Positions 7,359-14,086 of a DNA stretch of 19,313 bases are shown piece by piece. Origin of the DNA: Lachnospiraceae bacterium (GTDB lineage: Bacteria > Bacillota_A > Clostridia > Lachnospirales > Lachnospiraceae); the NCBI GenBank assembly GCA_024684065.1, contig JAIKXO010000292.1, forward strand, positions 1 through 19,313, given 5' to 3'. Position numbers and translations under genes: made by a program. Under the pieces are notes generated by a model, which searched no databases, was not told where the DNA came from, and saw nothing but the letters and a program-made list of their open reading frames with translations. Positions within the stretch are counted from its first letter, which is position 1; the number at the start of each line of letters is the position of its first letter.

Positions 7359-7631
7359 TCATACATCCCACGGGCCGTTTTTACGCATCTCGTTCAGATA
7401 CTCCGCTATCCCTTCAAAGCTTTCCTTTGAAAAAGGCCGTTTTACCTCTGTGATCTTATCTTTATCCGTTTTTTCATAGCAATACGGCTCAGGCCACACG
7501 CTAACAAGGAAACAGGCTTCCTCATCCTCGCCCTCCTTTGCTATCCGATAGCGCATCCCCGAATCACTTCCGGTAAACGGCTTTCCTTTTTTATAATAAT
7601 TAAAAGAAAGAAGCTGTTTCTGTTCTGTCAT
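7359..7631 (-). CDS. Small conserved-looking protein of unknown function (90 aa)
   Basis: I do not recognise a named family. The open frame extends upstream to 7709, but an ATG at 7631 has a strong ribosome site, AAGGAG at 7639-7644 with 7 bases spacing, and the upstream part falls in a large hairpin, so 90 residues are preferred. The protein is soluble: no signal peptide or membrane segment. It has alternating strand-like segments (LLSFNYYKKGKPFTG, GMRYRIAKEG, ACFLVSVWPEPYCYE), then KRPFSKESFEGIAEYLNEM, which looks helical. The segment VWPEPYCYEKT is the most distinctive. From memory, similar small unnamed proteins with a WPEP-type motif occur in Lachnospiraceae, but I cannot verify this. 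It lies between ftsZ and nrdR, 112 bases after ftsZ, and may be reached by read-through from ftsZ. Confidence 0.75.
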   Translation of the reverse strand: MTEQKQLLSFNYYKKGKPFTGSDSGMRYRIAKEGEDEEACFLVSVWPEPYCYEKTDKDKITEVKRPFSKESFEGIAEYLNEMRKNGPWDV

Positions 7632-7656
7632 TTTACCACTCCTTACTGTACAACGT

Positions 7657-7690
7657 GAAAACATCCCCCATGTTACCGGAGGATGTTCCC
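7657..7690 (-). terminator. Long hairpin after ftsZ (possible attenuator or weak terminator)
   Basis: On the ftsZ transcript GGGAACATCCTCC (7678-7690) can pair with GGGGGATGTTTTC (7657-7669) around the 8-base loop GGTAACAT. All 13 pairs form if three G-U pairs are allowed. The G-U pairs are possible only in minus-strand RNA, which suggests that this RNA is the relevant one. Only a short T run, partly within the stem, follows, so it is not a classic terminator. It sits between the ftsZ stop and the ribosome site of the 90-residue gene and could attenuate or stabilise transcripts. Confidence 0.45.
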
Positions 7691-7743
7691 TGAAGCCTTT
7701 CGCAAACAATCAAAGGAAGATATTTGATCGATTTTGCAAAAAT

Positions 7744-9147
7744 TTATTTTTTAAGAAAGTCAGGTATTTTAATTGATTTAGCCTCGACCTTGGTCTGAAC
7801 CTGAGGCTGTCCCATCGGCGGCTGGATGAACGGCTGTCCGCCCTGCCTTGGCGGCGGCTGTACTCCACCCTGAGGCTGCTGGGGTCTCGGCATCATTCCC
7901 GGCTGTCCCTGCATTCCCATGTTCTGAGGGGTATACTGAGGCTGGCTGCTGACAGGCTGATTGTACTGAATCCCCTGATTGACCGGCATTGATCCATACT
8001 GGGTATTTCCCCTTATGGGAGTGCCGCTTCCGCTTAAAGGCATATTGCCGCCTGCATGCCTTGTCGCACTGCCCTGCATTCCGAAATTGTTATTAACAGG
8101 CCTTTTTGTATATTGATGCTGCGTGTTGACAAAGTTCGTTAAGTTAGAGCCAATCTGCGTTCCGTTTGACATGGCCTGCATCTGAGGCTGGGGAGCCTGC
8201 TCCCTGATGCCTGTAGCAATAACGGTAACCGTACATGTATCAGGCTCTGCATCATCACACATCGCGCCCATGATAAGATTGACGTCATCACCTGTGATAT
8301 CCCTTACGAAGGAAACGGCATCATCGGCATCAAGCAGCGTGATCTCACCGGAAATATTAACGATGACATCAGTAGCGCCCGCGATAGTCGTTTCAAGCAG
8401 AGGCGAATTGACAGCCTGCTTAACGGCCTCGATTGCCTTGTCGTCTCCCTTTGCGGCGCCGATTCCGATATGGGCGATACCTTTGTTCTCCATAACGGTC
8501 TTAACATCCGCAAAGTCCAGATTGATGAGGGACGGAACATTGATAAGATCCGTAATACCTCTTACGGACTGCTCCAAAACCTCGTCCGCGATCTTTAAGG
8601 CATCCTCCATTGAGGTCCTTCTGTCGACCAGTTCCAGCAATTTATCATTAGGAATAACGATCAGCGTATCTACGTTCTGCTTAAGCTTGTCTATACCTCC
8701 GATCGCATTGTCCATTCGTTTCTTAGCTTCAAAACGGAAAGGCTTTGTAACCACCCCTACGGTGAGGGCCCCCTGTTCTCTGGCTATTCTGGCAATAACC
8801 GGTGCAGCGCCTGTTCCGGTTCCGCCTCCCATTCCGCAGGTGACAAATACCATATGCGCCCCCCTTATGGCGTTGGCAATGTCTTCTGCACTTTCCTCAG
8901 CCGCCTGTTCCCCTATCGCCGGCTGAGCTCCACACCCAAGTCCCTGTGTGATCTTATCACCAATCTGTAAAAGCCTTGGAGATTTGCAAAGCTGAAGAGC
9001 CTGTTTGTCGGTATTGACCCCTAAGAATTCAACGCCTGAAATCTGGCTGTCCACCATGCGGTTCACTGCATTGTTACCGCCCCCGCCGACCCCAACGACG
9101 AGAATCTTGGCTGCAGCTTCAAATTCGTTGTTAACTATTTCAAGCAC
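7744..9147 (-). CDS. ftsZ: Cell division GTPase FtsZ
   Basis: The tubulin-like GTPase that assembles the Z ring at mid-cell. Seen directly: [13 protein letters not shown] at 19-31, the tubulin signature GGGTGTG at 107-113, and the T7 catalytic loop NLDFADV with N209, D211 and D214. A linker runs from about 316 to 455, and the C-terminal peptide [10 protein letters not shown] at 458-467 would bind partners such as SepF or FtsA. At 467 residues it is longer than the usual 350-400 because of the linker, which is rich in Gln, Pro, Gly, Asn and Met and has no acidic residue between about 317 and 454. The start is a GTG at 9147 with a strong AAGGAGG site (9157-9163), 9 bases away; no in-frame ATG fits the family start. 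A promoter lies about 160 bases upstream. Confidence 0.98.
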   Translation of the reverse strand: MLEIVNNEFEAAAKILVVGVGGGGNNAVNRMVDSQISGVEFLGVNTDKQALQLCKSPRLLQIGDKITQGLGCGAQPAIGEQAAEESAEDIANAIRGAHMVFVTCGMGGGTGTGAAPVIARIAREQGALTVGVVTKPFRFEAKKRMDNAIGGIDKLKQNVDTLIVIPNDKLLELVDRRTSMEDALKIADEVLEQSVRGITDLINVPSLINLDFADVKTVMENKGIAHIGIGAAKGDDKAIEAVKQAVNSPLLETTIAGATDVIVNISGEITLLDADDAVSFVRDITGDDVNLIMGAMCDDAEPDTCTVTVIATGIREQAPQPQMQAMSNGTQIGSNLTNFVNTQHQYTKRPVNNNFGMQGSATRHAGGNMPLSGSGTPIRGNTQYGSMPVNQGIQYNQPVSSQPQYTPQNMGMQGQPGMMPRPQQPQGGVQPPPRQGGQPFIQPPMGQPQVQTKVEAKSIKIPDFLKK

Positions 9148-9184
9148 CTTACACTCCCTCCTTATAAATTTCTCCGCTTCTCAT

Positions 9185-9209
9185 AAGCTAATGAAAAATC
9201 GATCAGCTT
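9185..9209 (-). promoter_or_regulatory. Small hairpin in the ftsZ leader
   Basis: On the transcript AAGCTGAT (9202-9209) pairs with ATTAGCTT (9185-9192), eight pairs including one G-U, around a 9-base loop. It lies about 20 bases before the ftsZ ribosome site and does not cover it. It is AU-rich and may be only weakly stable. Confidence 0.3.
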
Positions 9210-9310
9210 TTCAGATGTATTTCCAGATGAACAGGATTAACTTTAATAACCCCATCACAGAAAACCGCAGGATCCTCCCCTTCATCCACTATAGAAGCAT
9301 ACTACGTTTT

Positions 9311-9339
9311 ATCATATAATTATTCTCTGCTTTTTTCAA
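9311..9339 (-). promoter_or_regulatory. Housekeeping-type promoter of ftsZ
   Basis: Minus strand TTGAAA (9334-9339), a 17-base spacer and TATGAT (9311-9316); each hexamer matches five of six consensus positions and the spacing is ideal. Initiation near 9304 gives a leader of about 157 bases before the GTG start. The 230 bases between ftsQ and ftsZ hold no convincing gene, so this promoter and leader explain the gap and would let ftsZ be expressed apart from the upstream cluster. Confidence 0.65.
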
Positions 9340-9377
9340 CAAATTTTTAAAATTTTTGTGAAATTTTTATCGTTTTT

Positions 9378-10169
9378 CTATTTTTCGCTCTCAAACGTAA
9401 ATTTGCCGCCCTCTCCCGTGAAATTTTCCATATGGAGCTCGCCCTTTCTGTTTCTGAGCCTCGGCAGGAGAAACTGCAGCCTGTTTATCTTCTCGTCTAT
9501 GTAATCGCTGCTGCCGAGAAGCACGTCCACATTGTTGATCCTTAAGGTGATCTCGTTGTCGGGATTAAAATAGATCTTATCTATTCCTATATTATACTTG
9601 GTGAGGAGCTGCGTGATGTTCAGGATGAGCTTGAAAACGTCCTTATTGTTTTCCAGGGGAAGCGGTTCATAGAGGGCCATGTGGTCAAATTTAAGTCCGG
9701 TGACAAAGGGAACTCCGTCCATCCTTTCGGTCGAGCTTTCTACTATTATCCCTTCCCTGTCAAAGTACAGATACCGTCCCAGATATTCCACATACCCGGC
9801 CAAAGCCTTCTCATAAACCGTTACCTTGACCTCCGTGGGTGAAACGATATCCACATCCATCTGCTCCACGAAGGGGATCTCCTCTTCTTTGCCGAACCTG
9901 TTTTTCAGATACAGAAAGATCGTGTTCTTCTCAAGATCTGTCGAGCATACCATCTTAGCGATCTCATCGGTGGTATAGTGGTCGTTGCCTATAACCTCGA
10001 CCTTCGTTATCGTAAAATTAAGCTTGATTATGACAACAGCAACGCAGAGGAACGCAAAAACAGACATGATAATAAGAGCCGTCTTAAGGCCCCGGTTATC
10101 ATACTCATCTTCAAGGAACAGATCCAGTTCCTGAATATCGTTTTTTCCCGCCTGCAATGAAGAATCCAT
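9378..10169 (-). CDS. ftsQ: Cell division protein FtsQ/DivIB
   Basis: A bitopic divisome protein that, with FtsL and its partner DivIC/FtsB, links early ring proteins to the septal synthase. The 263 residues show a short acidic cytoplasmic tail, one membrane helix at about 29-49 (LKTALIIMSVFAFLCVAVVI), and then the POTRA domain with its characteristic opening FTITKVEVIGNDHYTTDEI (52-70). The beta domain that follows includes YFDREGIIVESS and GLKF. Length and layout fit DivIB of Bacillota. The ATG at 10169 has a poor ribosome site (AAAGGA about 14 bases away), and no better start was found. It lies 51 bases after ftsW; murG, which often stands here, is missing. Confidence 0.9.
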   Translation of the reverse strand: MDSSLQAGKNDIQELDLFLEDEYDNRGLKTALIIMSVFAFLCVAVVIIKLNFTITKVEVIGNDHYTTDEIAKMVCSTDLEKNTIFLYLKNRFGKEEEIPFVEQMDVDIVSPTEVKVTVYEKALAGYVEYLGRYLYFDREGIIVESSTERMDGVPFVTGLKFDHMALYEPLPLENNKDVFKLILNITQLLTKYNIGIDKIYFNPDNEITLRINNVDVLLGSSDYIDEKINRLQFLLPRLRNRKGELHMENFTGEGGKFTFESEK

Positions 10170-10220
10170 ACTAAATTTTTTTGTCCTTTAATAATTTTCA
10201 GGGACTAAACCCCAAAGATC

Positions 10221-11366
10221 CTATTTATACTTTATGCTCCTCGCAACGCTTAATACCAGCCCGATCTCTATCAGAAGGAAAACCACCGCACTTCCACCGT
10301 AGCTTATAAAAGGAAGCGTGATACCCGTATTAGGTATCGTATTTGTTACGACGGCTATATTAAGGATCACCTGGATGGCAATATGTGACATGACGCCCAC
10401 GACCAGAAGCGCTCCGAACTCATCCTCGGCATTATTTGCTATAACTACGAACCGCCAGATCATTATGATAAACATGAGCATAACGGCGGCAGCTCCGAAA
10501 AGCCCGAGTTCCTCGCAGATTATCGAAAAGATCATATCATTCTGGGCTTCGGGAATATATCCGAGCTTCTGCATGCTCTGCCCTATCCCCTTTCCGAAGA
10601 TCTCACCCGAACCTATCGCATAAAGCGCCTGAAGAGTCTGGAAACCCTTGTCGGAGGCAAAAGCCTCGGGGTTCAACCAGGCCTCGATCCTTGCGAACCT
10701 GAAATTCATGTCACTCGACAGAACACCCTTCTGCACGAGAATGACCATCAGAGCCGCAAAAAACACGCCTATCGCTCCGACTATGAAGAACTCCTTATAA
10801 TGATCCGAGGCCACGAACATCATCATAAAAACTATTCCCATGACTATTATTGAGGAGCTCAGGTTCTCTGTGATCACGAGGATCATAAGCGCCATGGGAA
10901 GGGCAGTCGCCGCGATGATGATAAACCCCTTCTTTGTCATGAGATTTCTCCCAAGCTTACAGACCAGGGAAGCGTAAAAAATGATGACCCCGACCTTTGC
11001 AACCTCTGCAGGCTGCAGAGACATTCCAAGATTCAGCCATCTTCTGGCTCCGTTAACCTCATAACCCAGTGGTGTGAGCACAAGGAAAATAAGCACACCG
11101 GACACTACATAGGCGATAAACGCAAATCTGACCCAGATATGATAATCAATAAATATCACGATCGTCATAACTATGAGCCCGAATACCGTCGAAAGAAGCT
11201 GTTTCCTTAAGAAATACCCGGAATCGAAATATTTTAAGTTTGCGTCATACGAGCTGACGCTGTACAGCATAACAAGGCCGAAGCACAGCAGAAAGATCAC
11301 CACAAATAATAAGGTAAAATCAAAAAAGCTGCGTTCTTTTCTTTTCGCTATCCTTCTTTCAGCCAT
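10221..11366 (-). CDS. ftsW: Septal peptidoglycan polymerase FtsW (SEDS family)
   Basis: A SEDS-family glycosyltransferase that polymerises lipid II at the septum together with a class B PBP. It has about ten membrane helices and the family signatures GYEVNGARRWL and PAEVAKVG near the middle, then SGEIFGKGIGQSMQKLGYIPEAQNDMIFSIICEELG, and the ending GITLPFISYGGSA. Two in-frame ATGs compete: 11396 (391 residues, weak ribosome site) and 11366 (381 residues, GGGAG 5 bases upstream). The shorter form begins MAERRIAKRKERSFFDF, a normal basic SEDS N-terminus, so it is chosen with modest confidence. FtsW, RodA and SpoVE cannot be fully told apart by eye, but the location in the division cluster supports FtsW. 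Confidence 0.93.
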   Translation of the reverse strand: MAERRIAKRKERSFFDFTLLFVVIFLLCFGLVMLYSVSSYDANLKYFDSGYFLRKQLLSTVFGLIVMTIVIFIDYHIWVRFAFIAYVVSGVLIFLVLTPLGYEVNGARRWLNLGMSLQPAEVAKVGVIIFYASLVCKLGRNLMTKKGFIIIAATALPMALMILVITENLSSSIIVMGIVFMMMFVASDHYKEFFIVGAIGVFFAALMVILVQKGVLSSDMNFRFARIEAWLNPEAFASDKGFQTLQALYAIGSGEIFGKGIGQSMQKLGYIPEAQNDMIFSIICEELGLFGAAAVMLMFIIMIWRFVVIANNAEDEFGALLVVGVMSHIAIQVILNIAVVTNTIPNTGITLPFISYGGSAVVFLLIEIGLVLSVARSIKYK

Positions 11367-11448
11367 AACAACTCCCGCAACTCCAACCTTAGCCATAAAA
11401 TTCCACTCTGAGTCTGATCCGTCACATCAAACCGTCATTATAAAACTG

Positions 11449-12801
11449 TTACTCCATGCAATTTACCAGCTCTTTGAAAATATCGCCGCGCTGTTCAAAA
11501 TTGTCAAACATCCCCCAGCTCGCACAGGCCGGCGAAAGAAGGACCGCATCGCCATTTTTCGCATTATCCCTGCACAGCTTAACGGCTTCCTCCATGGAAC
11601 CTGCAAAAACATAATCAGTGAAACCGTTTTTCTTTGCGCATTCCGCGATCTTCTCAGCCGTCTGCCCTATAAGCACCAGCTTTTTTACGCGTCCGTCAAA
11701 GGCATTTATCCAGTCGTCGTATTCCGCCCCTTTGTCATAGCCTCCACCGATAAGGCAGGCAGGCCTGTCCATAGCCTGTATCCCCTTTATGGCGGCGTCT
11801 ACGTTTGTCCCTTTGGAATCGTCATAATATCTGACCCCGTTAAGCTCCCTTACAAACTCTATCCTGTGCTCAACGGCCTTAAACTCTTTGACGGAGTTTA
11901 CGATACTCTCAAGCGGAACACCATAGGCATAAGCCATAGCCATGCCTGCCATCGCGTTTTCCATATTATGTAAACCAATGATGTTCATCTCTGATTTGTT
12001 AAGAAGCTTCTTATCCTCACCGTCCATGTTCATGCAGATAAAACCGTCTTCATAATAAAATCCGTCTTTCAGCTTTTCATGGGAGCTGAAATAGATGACC
12101 CTCGGCAATACGGTCCTTCCGTAATCCCTTAACACCCTGTCATCATAATTGAGAATAAGAAAATCTCCGCCATCCTGTCTGGCGGCAATTTTTTTCTTTT
12201 CAATTATGTACTGCTCCATCGTGTGGTGGCGGTTTAAGTGGTCGGGGGTTATATTTAAGATAGCTGCGATATGGGGTTTGAAGCGGTCGGCAGTCTCGAG
12301 CTGAAAGCTGCTTATTTCGGCAACCGTGACAGTATTCTCATTGCTTTTTGTCACCTCTCCCGTATACGGGGTTCCGATGTTTCCCACAACAAGAGCCCGT
12401 CCCATATAATCGTTGATTATCTTTCCGACTAACGCGGTGGTCGTCGTCTTTCCGTTTGTACCGGTTATCGCTATAAGGGTTCCCTTTTCATAAGAATACG
12501 CAAGCTCGATCTCTCCGCTGACCCTTATGCCCTTACTGCTTAAGTTCTTAACAAAGTCAGAATCAAGCGGAACGCCGGGGCTCAGGACGAGTCCGCCTAT
12601 CCTGTCCGCTACGGCATCGGGCAGTTCTCCGCAAAATATCGGGATCTCCTTTGCGCAGGGCAAAAGCTTCTCCCTTACCTCCTCAATATTCAGTCTGGTG
12701 TTGGAATCAAAAAGAACAGGCTTCTCTTTATTTAAAGATAGCAAAGATACGGCAGAAACGCCGCTTTTCCCGGCGCCTACCACTAATATTTCGTCCCTCA
12801 T
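11449..12801 (-). CDS. murD: UDP-N-acetylmuramoyl-L-alanine--D-glutamate ligase MurD
   Basis: A cytoplasmic ATP-dependent ligase that adds D-glutamate to UDP-MurNAc-L-alanine, the second amino acid step of the peptidoglycan stem peptide. The 450 residues have the three Mur domains: an N-terminal dinucleotide-type fold beginning VVGAGKSGVSA (7-17) with LSPGVP at 73-78, the central ATPase with the P-loop GTNGKTTTT at 114-122, NITPDHLNRHH typical of Mur ligases, and a C-terminal domain with YYDDSKGTNVDA and GGYDKG. The ATG at 12801 has a GAGGGG ribosome site. It is separated from mraY by 187 bases containing inverted repeats, unusual in an otherwise tight cluster. ftsW follows after 52 bases from the first ATG or 82 from the preferred one. 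Confidence 0.97.
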   Translation of the reverse strand: MRDEILVVGAGKSGVSAVSLLSLNKEKPVLFDSNTRLNIEEVREKLLPCAKEIPIFCGELPDAVADRIGGLVLSPGVPLDSDFVKNLSSKGIRVSGEIELAYSYEKGTLIAITGTNGKTTTTALVGKIINDYMGRALVVGNIGTPYTGEVTKSNENTVTVAEISSFQLETADRFKPHIAAILNITPDHLNRHHTMEQYIIEKKKIAARQDGGDFLILNYDDRVLRDYGRTVLPRVIYFSSHEKLKDGFYYEDGFICMNMDGEDKKLLNKSEMNIIGLHNMENAMAGMAMAYAYGVPLESIVNSVKEFKAVEHRIEFVRELNGVRYYDDSKGTNVDAAIKGIQAMDRPACLIGGGYDKGAEYDDWINAFDGRVKKLVLIGQTAEKIAECAKKNGFTDYVFAGSMEEAVKLCRDNAKNGDAVLLSPACASWGMFDNFEQRGDIFKELVNCME

Positions 12802-12833
12802 CTTATCCCCTCAGAGAAAAAAGTAATGATCGG

Positions 12834-12863
12834 CGCAGAAACGTTTCCCCCTACGTCTCTGCG
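12834..12863 (-). promoter_or_regulatory. Strong hairpin just before murD
   Basis: On the transcript CGCAGAGACGT (12853-12863) pairs with ACGTTTCTGCG (12834-12844), eleven pairs with one G-U, around the loop AGGGGGAA. A run of six T follows, but only after 11 bases (12817-12822), so it is not a canonical terminator. The loop is purine-rich and resembles a ribosome site. It lies about 24 bases before the murD ribosome site, so an effect on murD translation or on transcript stability is possible. Confidence 0.5.
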
Positions 12864-12917
12864 GCATGCTTTCCGGCAGCTATACAGGATCTGTTCCAAG
12901 ACCCCGCGCATAAGGAC

Positions 12918-12973
12918 CGAAAAGTTCTGCTTTTAAGAGCTTTTCGTAAATAATGGATTTACGCGGTAAATCC
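12918..12973 (-). repeat. Two adjacent inverted repeats downstream of mraY
   Basis: First, GGATTTAC (12955-12962) and GTAAATCC (12966-12973) form a perfect 8-base dyad with a 3-base centre. Second, CGAAAAG (12918-12924) and CTTTTCG (12940-12946) form a 7-base dyad; extending it inward gives 11 pairs with one mismatch in minus-strand RNA (a wobble in plus-strand RNA). Neither has a T run behind it on either strand. They lie directly after the mraY stop and could be RNA processing or stability elements, or a protein site. Confidence 0.45.
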
Positions 12974-12988
12974 TGTCTTTACAATACA

Positions 12989-13945
12989 TTACATTAAATA
13001 ACCTACAGCGGCGACCGCGCAAAGCACGATCGTTACTATAAAAAACGCTTCAACGACCTTAGTCTCCTCAAAGCCGCACAGCTCAAAATGATGATGGATC
13101 GGAGCCATCTTGAATATCCTCTTTCCATGCGTAAGCTTAAAATATCCCACCTGCAGGATAACGGAAAGCACCTCGGCGAGATAAACAAAAGCCACGATGA
13201 CGATAAAAAGCTCCATTCTCATCATGTACGCGGAAACAGCAACAAACGCGCCGATCGCAAGCGATCCGGTATCGCCCATGAAAATATTGGCCGGATGGGC
13301 GTTAAATATAAGAAATCCAAGCAGCGCACCCGCCATCGCACCCATTATCGGCTCCAGGCCGCTGTTTTCAAGTACTGCGGGAATACAGAAGAAACCGATT
13401 ATGGCAAGCGTTACCTTTGTGGAAAGCCCGTCAAGACCGTCAGTAAAATTGGCCCCGTTAACCGTCCCGAGGATAACAAAAAACAGAAGCGGTATGGTAA
13501 AGATACCCGCGCTTACGTATTTCCCATGGGAAAACGGCACCAGCATGGTAAGCTCTCCGTCAAACGTCCTCATCATATAGACTGCGTAAACTATCGTCAC
13601 AATGATCTCGCATATCAGCTTCTGCCAGGCTTTAAAGCCCATCGCCCTTTTCAGCACGACCTTGATATAATCATCAATAAACCCGATTATGCCAAAGGCT
13701 ATCGTCATAAGCAGGACCGGAGCGATATTCGGATATCTGGCTATAAAAAACAGAGATGTAATTACGAGAGCGGACAGAAAAATGATCCCGCCCATGGTAG
13801 GCGTTCCGTTTTTCTTAAGATGGCTTTCAGGTCCATCATCCCTTATTGTCTGCCCTATCTTAAGCCTTAACAGAAAAGGGATAAGAAACGGGCTGAGCCC
13901 TGCACTCAGCGCAAAGCCTATCAAAAGTGATATCGCTAAAGTCAT
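12989..13945 (-). CDS. mraY: Phospho-N-acetylmuramoyl-pentapeptide transferase MraY
   Basis: An integral membrane enzyme that transfers phospho-MurNAc-pentapeptide from UDP to undecaprenyl phosphate, making lipid I. The 318 residues with about ten helices match the family length. Key motifs are visible: the catalytic-site aspartates D91 and D92 in FIDDYIK, NGANFTDGLDGLS at 163-175 with D169 and D172, NIFMGDTGS at 220-228 with D225, and the histidine motif APIHHHFE at 281-288. The ATG at 13945 has a GGAG ribosome site about 6 bases upstream. A good promoter precedes it. Upstream is the PBP gene; murE and murF, which often stand in this region, are absent. Confidence 0.97.
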   Translation of the reverse strand: MTLAISLLIGFALSAGLSPFLIPFLLRLKIGQTIRDDGPESHLKKNGTPTMGGIIFLSALVITSLFFIARYPNIAPVLLMTIAFGIIGFIDDYIKVVLKRAMGFKAWQKLICEIIVTIVYAVYMMRTFDGELTMLVPFSHGKYVSAGIFTIPLLFFVILGTVNGANFTDGLDGLSTKVTLAIIGFFCIPAVLENSGLEPIMGAMAGALLGFLIFNAHPANIFMGDTGSLAIGAFVAVSAYMMRMELFIVIVAFVYLAEVLSVILQVGYFKLTHGKRIFKMAPIHHHFELCGFEETKVVEAFFIVTIVLCAVAAVGYLM

Positions 13946-13976
13946 TTTTACTCCAAATCCAAAAAAATCAGGTTAC

Positions 13977-14005
13977 AGTATAGTGCTTTTCTTAAAATTA
14001 GTCAA
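13977..14005 (-). promoter_or_regulatory. Internal promoter before mraY
   Basis: Minus strand TTGACT (14000-14005), a 17-base spacer and TATACT (13977-13982), five of six matches in each hexamer. Initiation near 13970 leaves about 25 bases before the mraY ATG. A small dyad AACTT-C-AAGTT (14004-14014) overlaps the -35 region. The promoter could supply mraY and following genes independently of the mraZ promoter. Confidence 0.7.
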
Positions 14006-14024
14006 CTTGAAGTTTAATCCGCCA

Positions 14025-14080
14025 AAGCCCGGGGGCCTGAAAACATGTTTTTTAAGCATAAGGACCGGTTTGCCGGGCTT
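14025..14080 (-). repeat. Nested inverted repeats between pbp and mraY
   Basis: On the transcript AAGCCCGG (14073-14080) can pair with CCGGGCTT (14025-14032), a perfect 8-base stem enclosing 40 bases that include the 12-base palindrome AAAACATGTTTT (14040-14051). A second copy of AAAGCCCG overlaps the pbp stop codon (14081-14088) and could compete for the same partner. There is no T tract, so it is not a standard terminator. It separates the pbp message from the mraY promoter. Confidence 0.4.
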
Positions 14081-14086
14081 CGGGCT

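Noticed and set aside
7631..7709. Longer start of the small gene after ftsZ (116 residues instead of 90)
   Set aside because: The ATG at 7631 has a strong, well-spaced ribosome site, and the extra N-terminal part would be encoded by the long hairpin.
8207..8926. A 239-codon plus-strand frame opposite ftsZ, rich in Ser, Ala and Ile
   Set aside because: It is an antisense shadow of the conserved FtsZ core, with a low-complexity composition typical of such shadows.
9211..9289. Two overlapping short frames (28 codons from GTG at 9289, 24 codons from ATG at 9285) in the ftsZ leader
   Set aside because: Neither has a ribosome site, and short open frames of this size are expected by chance. Kept only as a remark under the ftsZ leader.
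11173..11973. A 266-codon plus-strand frame across the ftsW-murD junction
   Set aside because: It covers parts of two solid genes in antisense and has no recognisable product.
12798..12911. A 37-codon minus-strand frame from ATG at 12911 whose TGA overlaps the murD ATG (ATGA)
   Set aside because: The overlap looks like coupling, but there is no ribosome site before the ATG, the frame passes through strong hairpins, and the peptide resembles no protein I know. Chance is the simpler explanation.
13088..13870. A 260-codon plus-strand frame opposite mraY
   Set aside because: MraY is certain from its motifs. The antisense translation is highly charged, without domain features, as expected from a complement of membrane-protein codons.
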